Assembly: GCF_020026915.1 (NCBI RefSeq) | Contig: NZ_JAINUY010000006.1 | Location: forward strand, 186,001 to 250,000 | Direction of reading: 5' to 3' | DNA: 64,000 nucleotides | Origin: Flavobacterium potami | GTDB taxonomy: Bacteria > Bacteroidota > Bacteroidia > Flavobacteriales > Flavobacteriaceae | Shown: piece after piece, positions 24,634 through 32,380 of the stretch | Layout: each line of letters opens with the position of its first letter | How positions within the stretch are numbered: position 1 is the stretch's first letter | Notes under the pieces: model-generated | What the model saw: only the letters and a program-made list of their open reading frames with translations | Told to the model about the DNA's origin: nothing | Database searches by the model: none | Position numbers and translations under genes: made by a program

Positions 24634-25131
24634 ATGAAGAAGAGTATTTTTATATGTCTGATTGCCGTGATGTTCTTCGCGTGTAAATCAGCTTCGTCAA
24701 CGGCCTCAACAGAAACTCCGCTTTCTAAAAAATTGGATAGACCTACTCAAGTAGCGCTAAAAGGAAATTGGGTACTTACAAATGTAACTTATCCAGGTTC
24801 TGATTATATTAAAGTAAACTCATTTGATATTGCAGATTCAAAATGTTTTATTGGAAGTACATGGAGTTTTATTTCTAATAACAACAAAGGAACAATGGCT
24901 TTAACGTCGCCAAGTTGTACTGGATTTTCTTCGCCAATTGTCTGGAGTATCAACAATCAGGGTATGTTTATACTAAAAATTCTGGATGCTGGAGAAAAAG
25001 CTAAGAAAGTAAGAGATGGATATTTGCTTAAAGTTGCTGGTGTTACTGAAACTTCATTCCAGTTAATTGACAATATCAATGTTGGTGGTCAGACAAAAGA
25101 CGTAGTATACCAATTTCAAAGAGCTAATTAA
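24634..25131 (+). CDS. lipocalin-like lipoprotein
   Basis: The 165-residue protein has a lipoprotein signal ending in FFAC (Cys17). The mature part, starting at LKGNWVLTNVTYPG and running through CFIGSTWSFISNNNKGTMAL to TSFQLIDNINVGGQTKDVVYQF, has the up-and-down beta pattern and GxW start of lipocalin-type proteins in Bacteroidota. Two cysteines in the mature part may form a disulfide. It is followed after 18 bp by an OmpA-family lipoprotein gene, an arrangement I remember as frequent in flavobacteria. It is probably an outer membrane lipoprotein binding a small hydrophobic ligand. Confidence 0.75.
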   Translation: MKKSIFICLIAVMFFACKSASSTASTETPLSKKLDRPTQVALKGNWVLTNVTYPGSDYIKVNSFDIADSKCFIGSTWSFISNNNKGTMALTSPSCTGFSSPIVWSINNQGMFILKILDAGEKAKKVRDGYLLKVAGVTETSFQLIDNINVGGQTKDVVYQFQRAN

Positions 25132-25149
25132 TATTTAAAGATATATAAA

Positions 25150-25845
25150 ATGAAAAAGATAACTGTTTTAGGTTTAAGCTGTTTAATGGTTGCAGCTAGT
25201 TTTTTTACTAGTTGTGATTCAGTAAAAAATGCAAATAATACACAAAAAGGTGCCGGAATTGGTGTTGTTGCTGGTGGTGTTATTGGAGCTGTATTAGGAA
25301 ATAATTTAGGAAAAGGCGGAAATGCTGCTTTAGGAGCTGCAATTGGAGCTGCTGTAGGTGGTGGAACTGGAGCTTTAATCGGAAACAAGATGGATAAACA
25401 AGCTCGTGAAATTGATCAGGCTTTACCAGGTGCTTCTGTAGAAAGAGTTGGAGAAGGTATTCACTTAACTTTAAATGAAAACTCAGTTCGTTTTGATACT
25501 AATAAATCTACTTTGACCGCTCAGGCAAAAGCTAATTTAGATAAATTGGTTCCTGTATTTAATGAATATGGAGATACTGATATTCAAATTTTTGGATATA
25601 CTGACAGTACCGGGAAACCAGAATATAACTTAACGCTTTCTGGACAAAGAGCTGCTTCAGTACAGGCTTATTTAGTTGCTAAAGGTTTAAAATCTAGCCG
25701 TTTCAAAACTTCAGGTTTAGGAATTGCAGATCCAATTGCAACAAATGATACTCCAGAAGGAAGAGCGCAAAACCGTCGTGTTGAATTCTCAATTACAGCA
25801 AACGACAAAATGGTTAACGATGCGAAAGCAGAAGCTGGAAAATAA
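25150..25845 (+). CDS. OmpA-family lipoprotein with glycine-zipper segment
   Basis: The 231-residue protein has a lipoprotein signal (FFTSC, Cys22), then a Gly/Ala-rich zipper at about 35-85 (repeated GxxxG, for example GAVLGNNLG and GAAIGAAVGGGTGAL) that can insert in or associate with the membrane. A C-terminal OmpA domain follows from about 105, with IQIFGYTDSTGKPEYNLTLS, RAASVQAYL and the closing NRRVEFSI. It anchors the outer membrane to peptidoglycan. It is cotranscribed with the lipocalin-like gene and ended by a hairpin. Confidence 0.93.
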   Translation: MKKITVLGLSCLMVAASFFTSCDSVKNANNTQKGAGIGVVAGGVIGAVLGNNLGKGGNAALGAAIGAAVGGGTGALIGNKMDKQAREIDQALPGASVERVGEGIHLTLNENSVRFDTNKSTLTAQAKANLDKLVPVFNEYGDTDIQIFGYTDSTGKPEYNLTLSGQRAASVQAYLVAKGLKSSRFKTSGLGIADPIATNDTPEGRAQNRRVEFSITANDKMVNDAKAEAGK

Positions 25846-25869
25846 TTTCAAAACAAAATAAAAGATAAA

Positions 25870-25899
25870 AAAAGCTGTTTCATAATTGAAGCAGCTTTT
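25870..25899 (+). terminator. terminator after the OmpA-family gene
   Basis: The stem AAAAGCTGTTTC (25870-25881) / GAAGCAGCTTTT (25888-25899) has one G-T pair and a T-run. The same T-run contributes the TTTTG of the next promoter. Confidence 0.85.
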
Positions 25900-25900
25900 A

Positions 25901-25933
25901 TTTTGACATTAGAAATTAAACATTGTAAATTTG
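25901..25933 (+). promoter_or_regulatory. promoter of the ABC ATPase gene
   Basis: TTTTG (25901-25905), a 20-nt spacer and TAAATTTG (25926-25933) are a full consensus promoter 19 bp before the ATG at 25953. Confidence 0.75.
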
Positions 25934-25952
25934 ACCTCTCATATTACAACTC

Positions 25953-26903
25953 ATGCTTGACATTCAAAATATATCTTTTTCATATACAGATACTCCTGTT
26001 ATCAAAAATGTTTCGTTTACCATTAATAAAGGCGAAAATATCGCTATTATTGGAGAAAGCGGCTGCGGTAAAAGTACCCTGCTTAAACTTATTTATGGTT
26101 TGTTCGACCTAGATGAAGGAAAGATTTTTTATGGTGATAAACCAGTCTTGGGGCCAAAATTCAATTTGATTCCCGGAATGCCCTACATGAAATACTTGGC
26201 GCAGGACTTTGACTTGTCTCCTTACGAAACCGTGGCTGAGAATGTTGGAAAGTTTCTTTCTAATGGTTTTGCCAATATGAAAAAGCTTCGTGTTCAAGAA
26301 TTGTTAGAAATGGTTGAGATGGAACAGTTTTCTAATGTAAAAACAAAATTTTTAAGTGGAGGACAACAGCAACGCGTGGCTCTGGTTAGGGTTTTAGCAT
26401 TAGAACCGGAAGTAATTCTGTTAGATGAGCCGTTTAGCCAGATCGATGCTTTTAGGAAAAATGCGTTGCGCCGAAATTTATTCCGCTATTTGAAACAAAA
26501 AGGAATTACTTGTATTATCGCTACACACGACAGTACAGATGCCTTGTCATTTGCAGACGAAGCGATTGTAATGCGTCATGGTGAAGTTCTTAAAAAAGAT
26601 AATCCGACCAAAATTTACGAAGATCCACAAATAAAATATGTTGCTTCTCTTTTTGGTGAAGTAAATGAAGTAGCCACTCATTTATTGCTTCCTTACGAAG
26701 ATGAAACACATAAAACATTGGTTTATCCACATCAGTTTAAAATGGTTTCAGAATCAAGATTGATGGTGAAAATTAGAAGGACTTATTTTAGAGGAAGTCA
26801 TTTCTTAATTGAAACGGTTCATAAAAGACAACTGATCTTTTTTGAAAGCGAAATCGATCTGCCGCTGGAGCAAGAAGTATTTTTGGCATTAAATTATTTA
26901 TAA
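25953..26903 (+). CDS. lone ABC transporter ATP-binding protein
   Basis: The 316-residue protein has an ABC ATPase domain (1-230) with GESGCGKST (34-42), signature FLSGGQQQRVALVRVLA, Walker B VILLDEPFSQID and switch His in IATHDSTDAL, followed by a C-terminal TOBE-like beta region of about 80 residues. This layout is that of the PotA/MalK/CysA import ATPases, where the tail binds substrate or regulators. No permease or binding protein gene is adjacent, so the partner and substrate are unknown. It is an orphan gene with its own promoter and terminator. Confidence 0.85.
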   Translation: MLDIQNISFSYTDTPVIKNVSFTINKGENIAIIGESGCGKSTLLKLIYGLFDLDEGKIFYGDKPVLGPKFNLIPGMPYMKYLAQDFDLSPYETVAENVGKFLSNGFANMKKLRVQELLEMVEMEQFSNVKTKFLSGGQQQRVALVRVLALEPEVILLDEPFSQIDAFRKNALRRNLFRYLKQKGITCIIATHDSTDALSFADEAIVMRHGEVLKKDNPTKIYEDPQIKYVASLFGEVNEVATHLLLPYEDETHKTLVYPHQFKMVSESRLMVKIRRTYFRGSHFLIETVHKRQLIFFESEIDLPLEQEVFLALNYL

Positions 26904-26960
26904 ATTTATTAATGTGTCAATTAGATAATTAGATAATTTTTTCTTTAACTATGATAAAAT

Positions 26961-26993
26961 AAACCCGACAGGTTTTTGAAACTTGTCGGGTTT
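26961..26993. terminator. bidirectional terminator
   Basis: The arms AAACCCGACAGGTTT (26961-26975) and AAACTTGTCGGGTTT (26979-26993), with one G-T pair, lie between the convergent ABC ATPase and S9 peptidase genes. The 25 bp just before it (about 26914-26938) repeat the ATTAGATAATTAGATAATT word of the 1926-2109 element. Confidence 0.85.
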
Positions 26994-27005
26994 TGTTTTT
27001 GGATA

Positions 27006-29417
27006 TTAATTCTTTAAATATTTCTCTAAGAACTGATCTTGCTCCCAAAGCAAATGAAGAATGTTTTCTTTTGCCACATAACCATGAGATTCTTTAGGTA
27101 AAATGACCATTCTTGCAGGTGCTCCTAATCCTTTTAATGCCTGAAAATATCTTTCGGTCTGCAATGTAAAAGTTCCTGGATTGTTGTCTGCTTCTCCGTG
27201 AACCAATAAAATTGGTGTTTTCATTTTGTCTGCATTCATAAAAGGAGACATTGTGTTGTAAACCTCTGGAACTTCCCAGTAGTTTCTTTGTTCCGTCTGA
27301 AATCCGAATGGGGTCAAAGTTCTGTTGTACGCACCGCTTCTTGCAATTCCACATGCAAAAAGATTAGAATGTGTTAATAAATTGGCAGTCATAAAAGCAC
27401 CATAAGAATGTCCTCCAACAGCTACTTTTTTACGGTTGATATATCCTAAAGCATCAACAGCGTCAATTGCAGCTGCGGCATTGTCTACCAATTGCGAAAT
27501 AAAATTATCATTTGGTTCTGTTGTTCCTTCTCCAATAATTGGAAAAGCGGCATCGTCTAAAACAACATATCCTTTGGTTACCCAATATACAAATGATCCA
27601 TAATAAGGAAATGTAAATTCGTTTGAATTTTGAGTTGATTGCGAAGCACTATTTCTGTCTTTATATTCTGCAGGGTAAGCCCAGATCAACAAAGGAAGTT
27701 TTTCTTTTTTGGTTTTGTCATAACCAGCTGGTAAATATAAAGTTCCCGAAAGTTCTAAACCATCTTTTCGTTTGTATTTGATGACTTCTTTGCTTACGTT
27801 TTTGATGCTTTCAAACGGATTTTTGAAATCGGTAATAGGCGTTAAGCTATTTTGTTTTTTAATATTTCTGAAAAAATAATTCGGATATTCTGTTTTAGAC
27901 TGAATCTGAACTAGGATTTTTCCAGACTTGAAATCTTCAATTTCTATAATATCTTCTTTTTTATCCTTGTATGGAGAAGTGTAAATACGTTTTGACTTTA
28001 AAGTTTCCAGATTGAATTCATCTACAAAAGGAAATTGTCCGTTTTTAGTATACCCTTCGCCAATTCTGTAAAGATTGTTTTTCTCGATAGCTAAAGTATA
28101 TTTATTGTAATTGTTTTTTCTTGTTTCAAAAGCCCCAGGGTCTGAGTAAACATCTTGAGAATTTCTATCTGTAATTAATTTTGGCTGCTGACTTGACTTG
28201 GATGGATTGATCAAATAAGTTTTAGTATTTCTTGTATCGTACCATTCATCTGAAACAACAGCTATATTGTCGTCTCCCCAAATAATGTTGCTGAAACGTT
28301 GTGGTGTTTTTACCAATGATGAAGCCTCTTTGTCAAAAGGTGCATCCCAAAGAAAAACTTCGTCTCTAAAGTCAGTTTTATTCGCAGGATTTCCTTCGTC
28401 TAAAGCTACTACATAGGCTAATGTTGCTGGTTTGTCATTTCTCCAGGCCATTTCTCTTTTTCCTTTTCGCACCGCCATAAAACCTTTTGGCATAATTTCG
28501 TTTAAAGGAACTTCGTTAACCGTTTTAATTTCTTTTCCGCTTATATTATAAACGATTGTTTTAGATGGAAATCTGTTTAAAGGAACCACGTAAGAAAATG
28601 GCTTCTGAATTGTAGTCAGCATAATGTAATTGCCATCTGGTGAAATTCTTTCTCCAGCAAACATGGCAGCTTCTTTAAACAAAACAGCGTCACCGTTTAG
28701 TTTTACTTTGTATAATTCAGAAGTTATGCTGTTTTCAAAATTAGCTTCGTCATTTTTGTTTTTCAACATGTCAGGATATGTTCTGTTTTGAGATTTTTCT
28801 CCTGAAGTATTCGAAATGATCGGCCCAGTAGGTAGATCTTTTTTAGAATCTAAAAGTGCCGGTCTGTTTTTAGGAAGCATTTTTACTAAAATAGTTTCGT
28901 TGTCTGAAAACCAACTAAACGGATTTCCAAGATTTGCGTTTACCCTCGCATCCGTAAGTTTTACAGCTTGAGCTGAAGCCACATCTAAAACCCATAGTTC
29001 TACACCCGAATTTGTAGTGTGAGAGAAAAGGATTTTTTTATCGTTTGGCGACCAAAGTAGGTTTGCAATCTTAGCATTTTCAGGAAGACCTTTAACCTGA
29101 ACCTCTTCTTTGCTGTTAATTTTTCTTAACTTAAGATTGGTTACATAAGTTGCAGTACTCGAAATGTTGGTAACGGGATTGATTCTCAAACCCGCTAAGC
29201 GAAGTTCTTCCTGATTTAAATCGTCGAGTGTCTTGTAGGTGTTACGATAGGTTAAGAGCATGTTTTCCTTCTTTGTGTCCATTGATACTGAAGGAGGTCT
29301 TTGGTAATCTGCTAAATCTAAAATAGATTTAGAAGGTTTTTGATAAGTAAGATTCTCTTGTGCGTAAGAGAAAAAGCTTATACTTAAAAATAAAAGTAAT
29401 GTCACCTTTAATTTCAT
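27006..29417 (-). CDS. exported S9-family serine peptidase (glutamyl-endopeptidase-like)
   Basis: The 803-residue protein has a signal peptide (MKLKVTLLLFLSISFFSYA, then Q), a long N-terminal beta-propeller region and a C-terminal alpha/beta-hydrolase peptidase domain. The triad is visible as VGGHSYGAFMT (Ser near residue 670), VHGEADNNPG (Asp near 742) and KESHGYV (His near 777). It resembles the prolyl-oligopeptidase group that includes plant chloroplast glutamyl endopeptidase. A periplasmic or surface peptide-scavenging role is likely. It is monocistronic. Confidence 0.92.
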   Translation of the reverse strand: MKLKVTLLLFLSISFFSYAQENLTYQKPSKSILDLADYQRPPSVSMDTKKENMLLTYRNTYKTLDDLNQEELRLAGLRINPVTNISSTATYVTNLKLRKINSKEEVQVKGLPENAKIANLLWSPNDKKILFSHTTNSGVELWVLDVASAQAVKLTDARVNANLGNPFSWFSDNETILVKMLPKNRPALLDSKKDLPTGPIISNTSGEKSQNRTYPDMLKNKNDEANFENSITSELYKVKLNGDAVLFKEAAMFAGERISPDGNYIMLTTIQKPFSYVVPLNRFPSKTIVYNISGKEIKTVNEVPLNEIMPKGFMAVRKGKREMAWRNDKPATLAYVVALDEGNPANKTDFRDEVFLWDAPFDKEASSLVKTPQRFSNIIWGDDNIAVVSDEWYDTRNTKTYLINPSKSSQQPKLITDRNSQDVYSDPGAFETRKNNYNKYTLAIEKNNLYRIGEGYTKNGQFPFVDEFNLETLKSKRIYTSPYKDKKEDIIEIEDFKSGKILVQIQSKTEYPNYFFRNIKKQNSLTPITDFKNPFESIKNVSKEVIKYKRKDGLELSGTLYLPAGYDKTKKEKLPLLIWAYPAEYKDRNSASQSTQNSNEFTFPYYGSFVYWVTKGYVVLDDAAFPIIGEGTTEPNDNFISQLVDNAAAAIDAVDALGYINRKKVAVGGHSYGAFMTANLLTHSNLFACGIARSGAYNRTLTPFGFQTEQRNYWEVPEVYNTMSPFMNADKMKTPILLVHGEADNNPGTFTLQTERYFQALKGLGAPARMVILPKESHGYVAKENILHLLWEQDQFLEKYLKN

Positions 29418-29611
29418 AGTTTGGGTTTTAGTAGTTTATAAAATGGTATTCAAAATGTTTGTCTAAGATAGTTTTGTCTTGTTACATTTTATACCTGTTT
29501 TTTAATTTTTTTCAGTTTTTGTAACAGAAAGTTGCCTTTTCAAAAACTAAATGATGGTTGGGAGCTATATAATTAGAATATATTAAATTGCCAATTACGA
29601 AAAAAATAGTA

Positions 29612-29648
29612 TTTTGTATACGTATATTTTTAAGTATGCTTAAATTTG
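29612..29648 (+). promoter_or_regulatory. promoter of fabH
   Basis: TTTTG (29612-29616), a 24-nt spacer and a perfect -7 box TAAATTTG (29641-29648) lie 32 bp before the fabH ATG. The spacer is slightly longer than usual. Confidence 0.55.
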
Positions 29649-29680
29649 CAATCCAATTTTTTAATAAATAATAATAGAAT

Positions 29681-30688
29681 ATGTATCATTCAAAAATAGC
29701 TGGTTTAGGATATTATGTTCCTTCTAATGTGGTGACTAACGATGATTTGTCTAAGATAATGGATACCAATGATGAATGGATTCAGGAAAGAACCGGAATT
29801 CAGGAAAGAAGACACATTATTCGTGGAGAAGACACTACGACTTCAATGGGAGTAAAAGCGGCTAAAATTGCGATCGAGCGTTCTGGTATTGCCAAAGAAG
29901 ATATCGATTTTGTAGTTTTTGCTACATTAAGTCCAGATTATTATTTTCCAGGACCAGGAGTTTTGGTTCAAAGAGATTTAGGTTTAAGAACTGTAGGGGC
30001 TTTGGATATCAGAAATCAATGTTCAGGATTTGTTTATGCCATTTCTGTCGCGGATCAATATATTAAAACCGGAATGTATAAAAATATTTTGGTAATTGGT
30101 TCTGAAGTTCATTCTACAGGATTAGATATGACAACACGCGGACGCGGTGTTTCTGTAATTTTTGGAGACGGAGCAGGAGCAGCTGTTTTAAGTCGTGAAG
30201 AAGATCTTTCGAAAGGAATTTTGTCTACGCACTTGCATTCTGAAGGAGAACATGCTGAAGAATTGGCTCTGCAAGCACCAGGGATGGGGGCTAGATGGGT
30301 AACGGATATTATTGCAGATAATGATCCGAATGATGAAAGTTATTATCCGTATATGAACGGGCAATTTGTATTTAAAAATGCGGTAGTTCGTTTTGCAGAA
30401 GTAATTAATGAAGGATTAGAAGCAAATGGTCTTCAGGTTTCAGATATTGATATGTTGATTCCGCATCAAGCTAATTTGAGAATTTCGCAATTTATTCAAA
30501 ATAAGTTCAAATTAACAGACGATCAAGTTCATAACAATATTCAGAAATACGGAAATACAACGGCAGCGTCTATTCCGATTGCATTGACAGAAGCTTGGGA
30601 ACAAGGAAAAATCAAATCTGGAGATACTGTAGTTTTAGCAGCTTTCGGAAGTGGATTTACTTGGGCAAGTGCTATTATCAAATGGTAA
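29681..30688 (+). CDS. fabH: 3-oxoacyl-ACP synthase III (KAS III family)
   Basis: The 335-residue thiolase-fold enzyme condenses an acyl-CoA starter with malonyl-ACP to begin fatty acid synthesis. The triad is visible: Cys114 in DIRNQCSGFVYA, His in LIPHQANLRI and Asn in KYGNTTAASIP; DEWIQERTGIQERR and FGSGFTWASAIIKW are also standard. RNQC replaces the more common SAAC before the nucleophile, marking it as a divergent paralogue rather than the housekeeping FabH. No plsX, rpmF or acc gene is nearby. It may make a special starter such as branched or long-chain acyl. Confidence 0.88.
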   Translation: MYHSKIAGLGYYVPSNVVTNDDLSKIMDTNDEWIQERTGIQERRHIIRGEDTTTSMGVKAAKIAIERSGIAKEDIDFVVFATLSPDYYFPGPGVLVQRDLGLRTVGALDIRNQCSGFVYAISVADQYIKTGMYKNILVIGSEVHSTGLDMTTRGRGVSVIFGDGAGAAVLSREEDLSKGILSTHLHSEGEHAEELALQAPGMGARWVTDIIADNDPNDESYYPYMNGQFVFKNAVVRFAEVINEGLEANGLQVSDIDMLIPHQANLRISQFIQNKFKLTDDQVHNNIQKYGNTTAASIPIALTEAWEQGKIKSGDTVVLAAFGSGFTWASAIIKW

Positions 30689-30715
30689 AATAATCATCTT
30701 ACATTATATTTTTTG

Positions 30716-30747
30716 AAACCTGCTTCTTATTTGGAGCAGGTTTTTTT
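30716..30747 (+). terminator. terminator of fabH
   Basis: The stem AAACCTGCT (30716-30724) / AGCAGGTTT (30735-30743) is followed by a T-run, 27 bp after the fabH stop. Confidence 0.85.
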
Positions 30748-30773
30748 ATTTCTGCTATTAAGGAGTTCTTCAT

Positions 30774-31113
30774 TGTCAGGCTGAGCGGAGTCGAAGCCCC
30801 ATTTCAATAAGAACGCCCTTCGACTCCGCTCAGGGAGACAAAACTTTGCGGATTATAGAGTTGTTGATTTCTATTTGTCAGGCTGAGCGGAGTCGAAGCC
30901 CCATTCCAACAAGAACGCCCTTCGACTCCGCTCAGGGAGACAAAACTTTGCTATTATAGAGTTGTTGATTTCTATCTGTCAGGCTGAGCGGAGTCGAAGC
31001 CCTATTCCAATAGGAACGCCCTTCGACTCCGCTCAGGGAGACAAAACTTTGCGGATTATAGAGTTGCTGATTTCTATTTGTCAGGCTGAGCGGAGTCGAA
31101 GCCACATTTCAAT
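30774..31113. repeat. tandem array of a 102-bp palindrome-bearing unit, 3.3 copies
   Basis: Units begin at 30774, 30876, 30977 and 31079 (periods 102, 101, 102), each opening with TGTCAGGCTGAGCGGAG. Each full unit holds a perfect 16-bp hairpin, CTGAGCGGAGTCGAAG (30781-30796 in unit 1) with its complement at 30818-30833. A 3-nt bubble extends the stem to TGTC/GACA. The stems are GC-rich in an AT-rich genome, and units differ by a few substitutions. The last unit stops after about 35 bp, 65 bp before a GIY-YIG nuclease gene. I recall the CTGAGCGGAGTCGAAG palindrome from many unrelated bacterial genomes. Confidence 0.9.
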
Positions 31114-31178
31114 TGACCATTCTTCTATTTAATGGTTTGAATTAAATTTCTTACTTTTATTCTTAAAAATAAAAAATT

Positions 31179-31502
31179 ATGAAAAGATATTACGTCTATA
31201 TTTTGAAATGTTCTGATGGAAGTTATTATACTGGAATGACAAACGATATCAATAGAAGGCTAAACGAACATAATTACGGTATAAATACGGAAAGTTACAC
31301 TTTTAATCTGAGGCCATTGCAGCTTGTATTTTGCACAGAATTTAATGATGTAAATCAAGCAATTTTATTTGAAAAACAAGTGAAGGGTTGGAGTAGAAAG
31401 AAGAAAGAAGCAATAATAAATGATAAATGGGAAGATTTGAAAAAACTTTCGCAATGTTTGAATAAAACAACTCACAATAATTTTAATAAAAAGAATGTTT
31501 AA
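31179..31502 (+). CDS. GIY-YIG nuclease family protein (UPF0213/YhbQ type)
   Basis: The 107-residue protein is a single GIY-YIG domain: YYVYILKCSDGSYYTGMT carries the paired motif (YVY ... YTG), followed by Arg in NDINRRLNEHN, the LVFCTEFND strand and the conserved glutamate in AILFEKQVKGWSRKKKEAI. All core catalytic positions (Tyr, Tyr, Arg, His, Glu) appear intact, so a metal-dependent DNA nuclease activity is plausible. This group is related to UvrC-N and homing nucleases but has no DNA-binding domain attached. It is a single gene directly behind the 102-bp palindrome array and ahead of an inverted half-palindrome at 31524-31536. Confidence 0.9.
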   Translation: MKRYYVYILKCSDGSYYTGMTNDINRRLNEHNYGINTESYTFNLRPLQLVFCTEFNDVNQAILFEKQVKGWSRKKKEAIINDKWEDLKKLSQCLNKTTHNNFNKKNV

Positions 31503-31523
31503 TAGTAAATTAGCCTTCTATTT

Positions 31524-31542
31524 GCTCAAGGTGACACTTGAG
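31524..31542. repeat. inverted half-palindrome behind the nuclease gene
   Basis: GCTCAAGGTGACA (31524-31536) matches the reverse complement of the array unit start (TGTCA-nnn-TGAGC pattern) outside the central three bases. It also forms a small hairpin CTCAAG/CTTGAG at 31525-31542. Together with unit 4 at 31079 it brackets the GIY-YIG gene. Confidence 0.45.
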
Positions 31543-31608
31543 TTAAGATTAAAATAAAATAATTGTTGTAAGGCTAAATAAAATTGAAGCCAATTTTTAA
31601 ATACTTAA

Positions 31609-32280
31609 ATGAAAAAAAATCAACTCGAAATAGCTTGTTTTAATTATGAATCTGCCATAATCGCACAGGAGAATGGTGCTGACAGAATTGAGTTATGCGA
31701 TAATATGAAATTGGGAGGTACGACACCAAACTCTATTTTGGTTCTAAAAGTCCGCGAAAGTTTAGATATTAAGATGCATGTCATTATCAGACCTCGTGGT
31801 GGCGATTTTGTTTATTCTGATGAGGAGTTAACAGAAATGAAACAAGATATCAAGCAATATAAAAAATTGGGAGTTGATGGTTTTGTTTTCGGAATCTTGA
31901 AGGACAATGGTAAAGTAAATAAAAAGCAGAACAAAGAATTGGTGCATTTGGCACATCCGCTTTCATGTACTTTTCATCGCGCTTTTGATGTAGTTAAGAA
32001 TCCAGAAAAATCTCTTGAAACTATTATTGAATGTGGTTTCAAAACCATTTTGACTTCCGGACAGGGAGTAAATGTGGAAGAGGGAATTTTAGCTTTAGAA
32101 AGACTTCAGGAACTAGCTGCAGATCGAATAGAAATTATGCCTGGTGGTGGTTTGAGATCTTCAAATATCAAATTGTTACAAGAAAAATTAGATTTAACAT
32201 TCTATCATTCGTCGGCTATCACAAACAATTCAGAAACTGCAAATCCGGAAGAAGTAAAAGAGTTGCGTAACTTTTTATAA
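31609..32280 (+). CDS. cutC: copper homeostasis protein CutC
   Basis: The 223-residue TIM-barrel cytoplasmic protein has the diagnostic IACFNYESAIIAQENGADRIELC opening (read here as ACFNYESA plus NGADRIELCDN), followed by GGTTPN, IIRPRGGDFVYSDEE, FVFGIL, CTFHRAFD, ILTSGQG and MPGGGLRSSN. CutC is linked to copper tolerance, but its exact activity is unsettled. It is monocistronic and ended by a strong terminator. Confidence 0.94.
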   Translation: MKKNQLEIACFNYESAIIAQENGADRIELCDNMKLGGTTPNSILVLKVRESLDIKMHVIIRPRGGDFVYSDEELTEMKQDIKQYKKLGVDGFVFGILKDNGKVNKKQNKELVHLAHPLSCTFHRAFDVVKNPEKSLETIIECGFKTILTSGQGVNVEEGILALERLQELAADRIEIMPGGGLRSSNIKLLQEKLDLTFYHSSAITNNSETANPEEVKELRNFL

Positions 32281-32296
32281 ACTTCTCTAAAATAAA

Positions 32297-32328
32297 AAAA
32301 GTCTGGAGGTGGCAATCTCCAGACTTTT
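32297..32328. terminator. bidirectional terminator
   Basis: AAAAGTCTGGAG (32297-32308) pairs with CTCCAGACTTTT (32317-32328) across an 8-nt loop, between the convergent cutC and outer membrane receptor genes. Confidence 0.92.
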
Positions 32329-32380
32329 CTCTACAAAAAATTATTCTAATTATTAAAAAAATCTTTTAATAAAAGAGGAT

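Noticed and set aside
25128..25388. Antisense Pro/Ala-rich open frame opposite the OmpA-family gene
   Set aside because: It is the mirror of the Gly-rich zipper codons; composition explains it and no start signals support it.
25953..26903. Assigning the lone ABC ATPase to a polyamine or sulfate importer
   Set aside because: The TOBE-like tail fits several importers, and no permease or binding protein gene is nearby to decide.
30774..31113. CRISPR array
   Set aside because: The repeat period is about 102 bp with near-identical full units, there are no short unique spacers, and no cas gene is present in the window.
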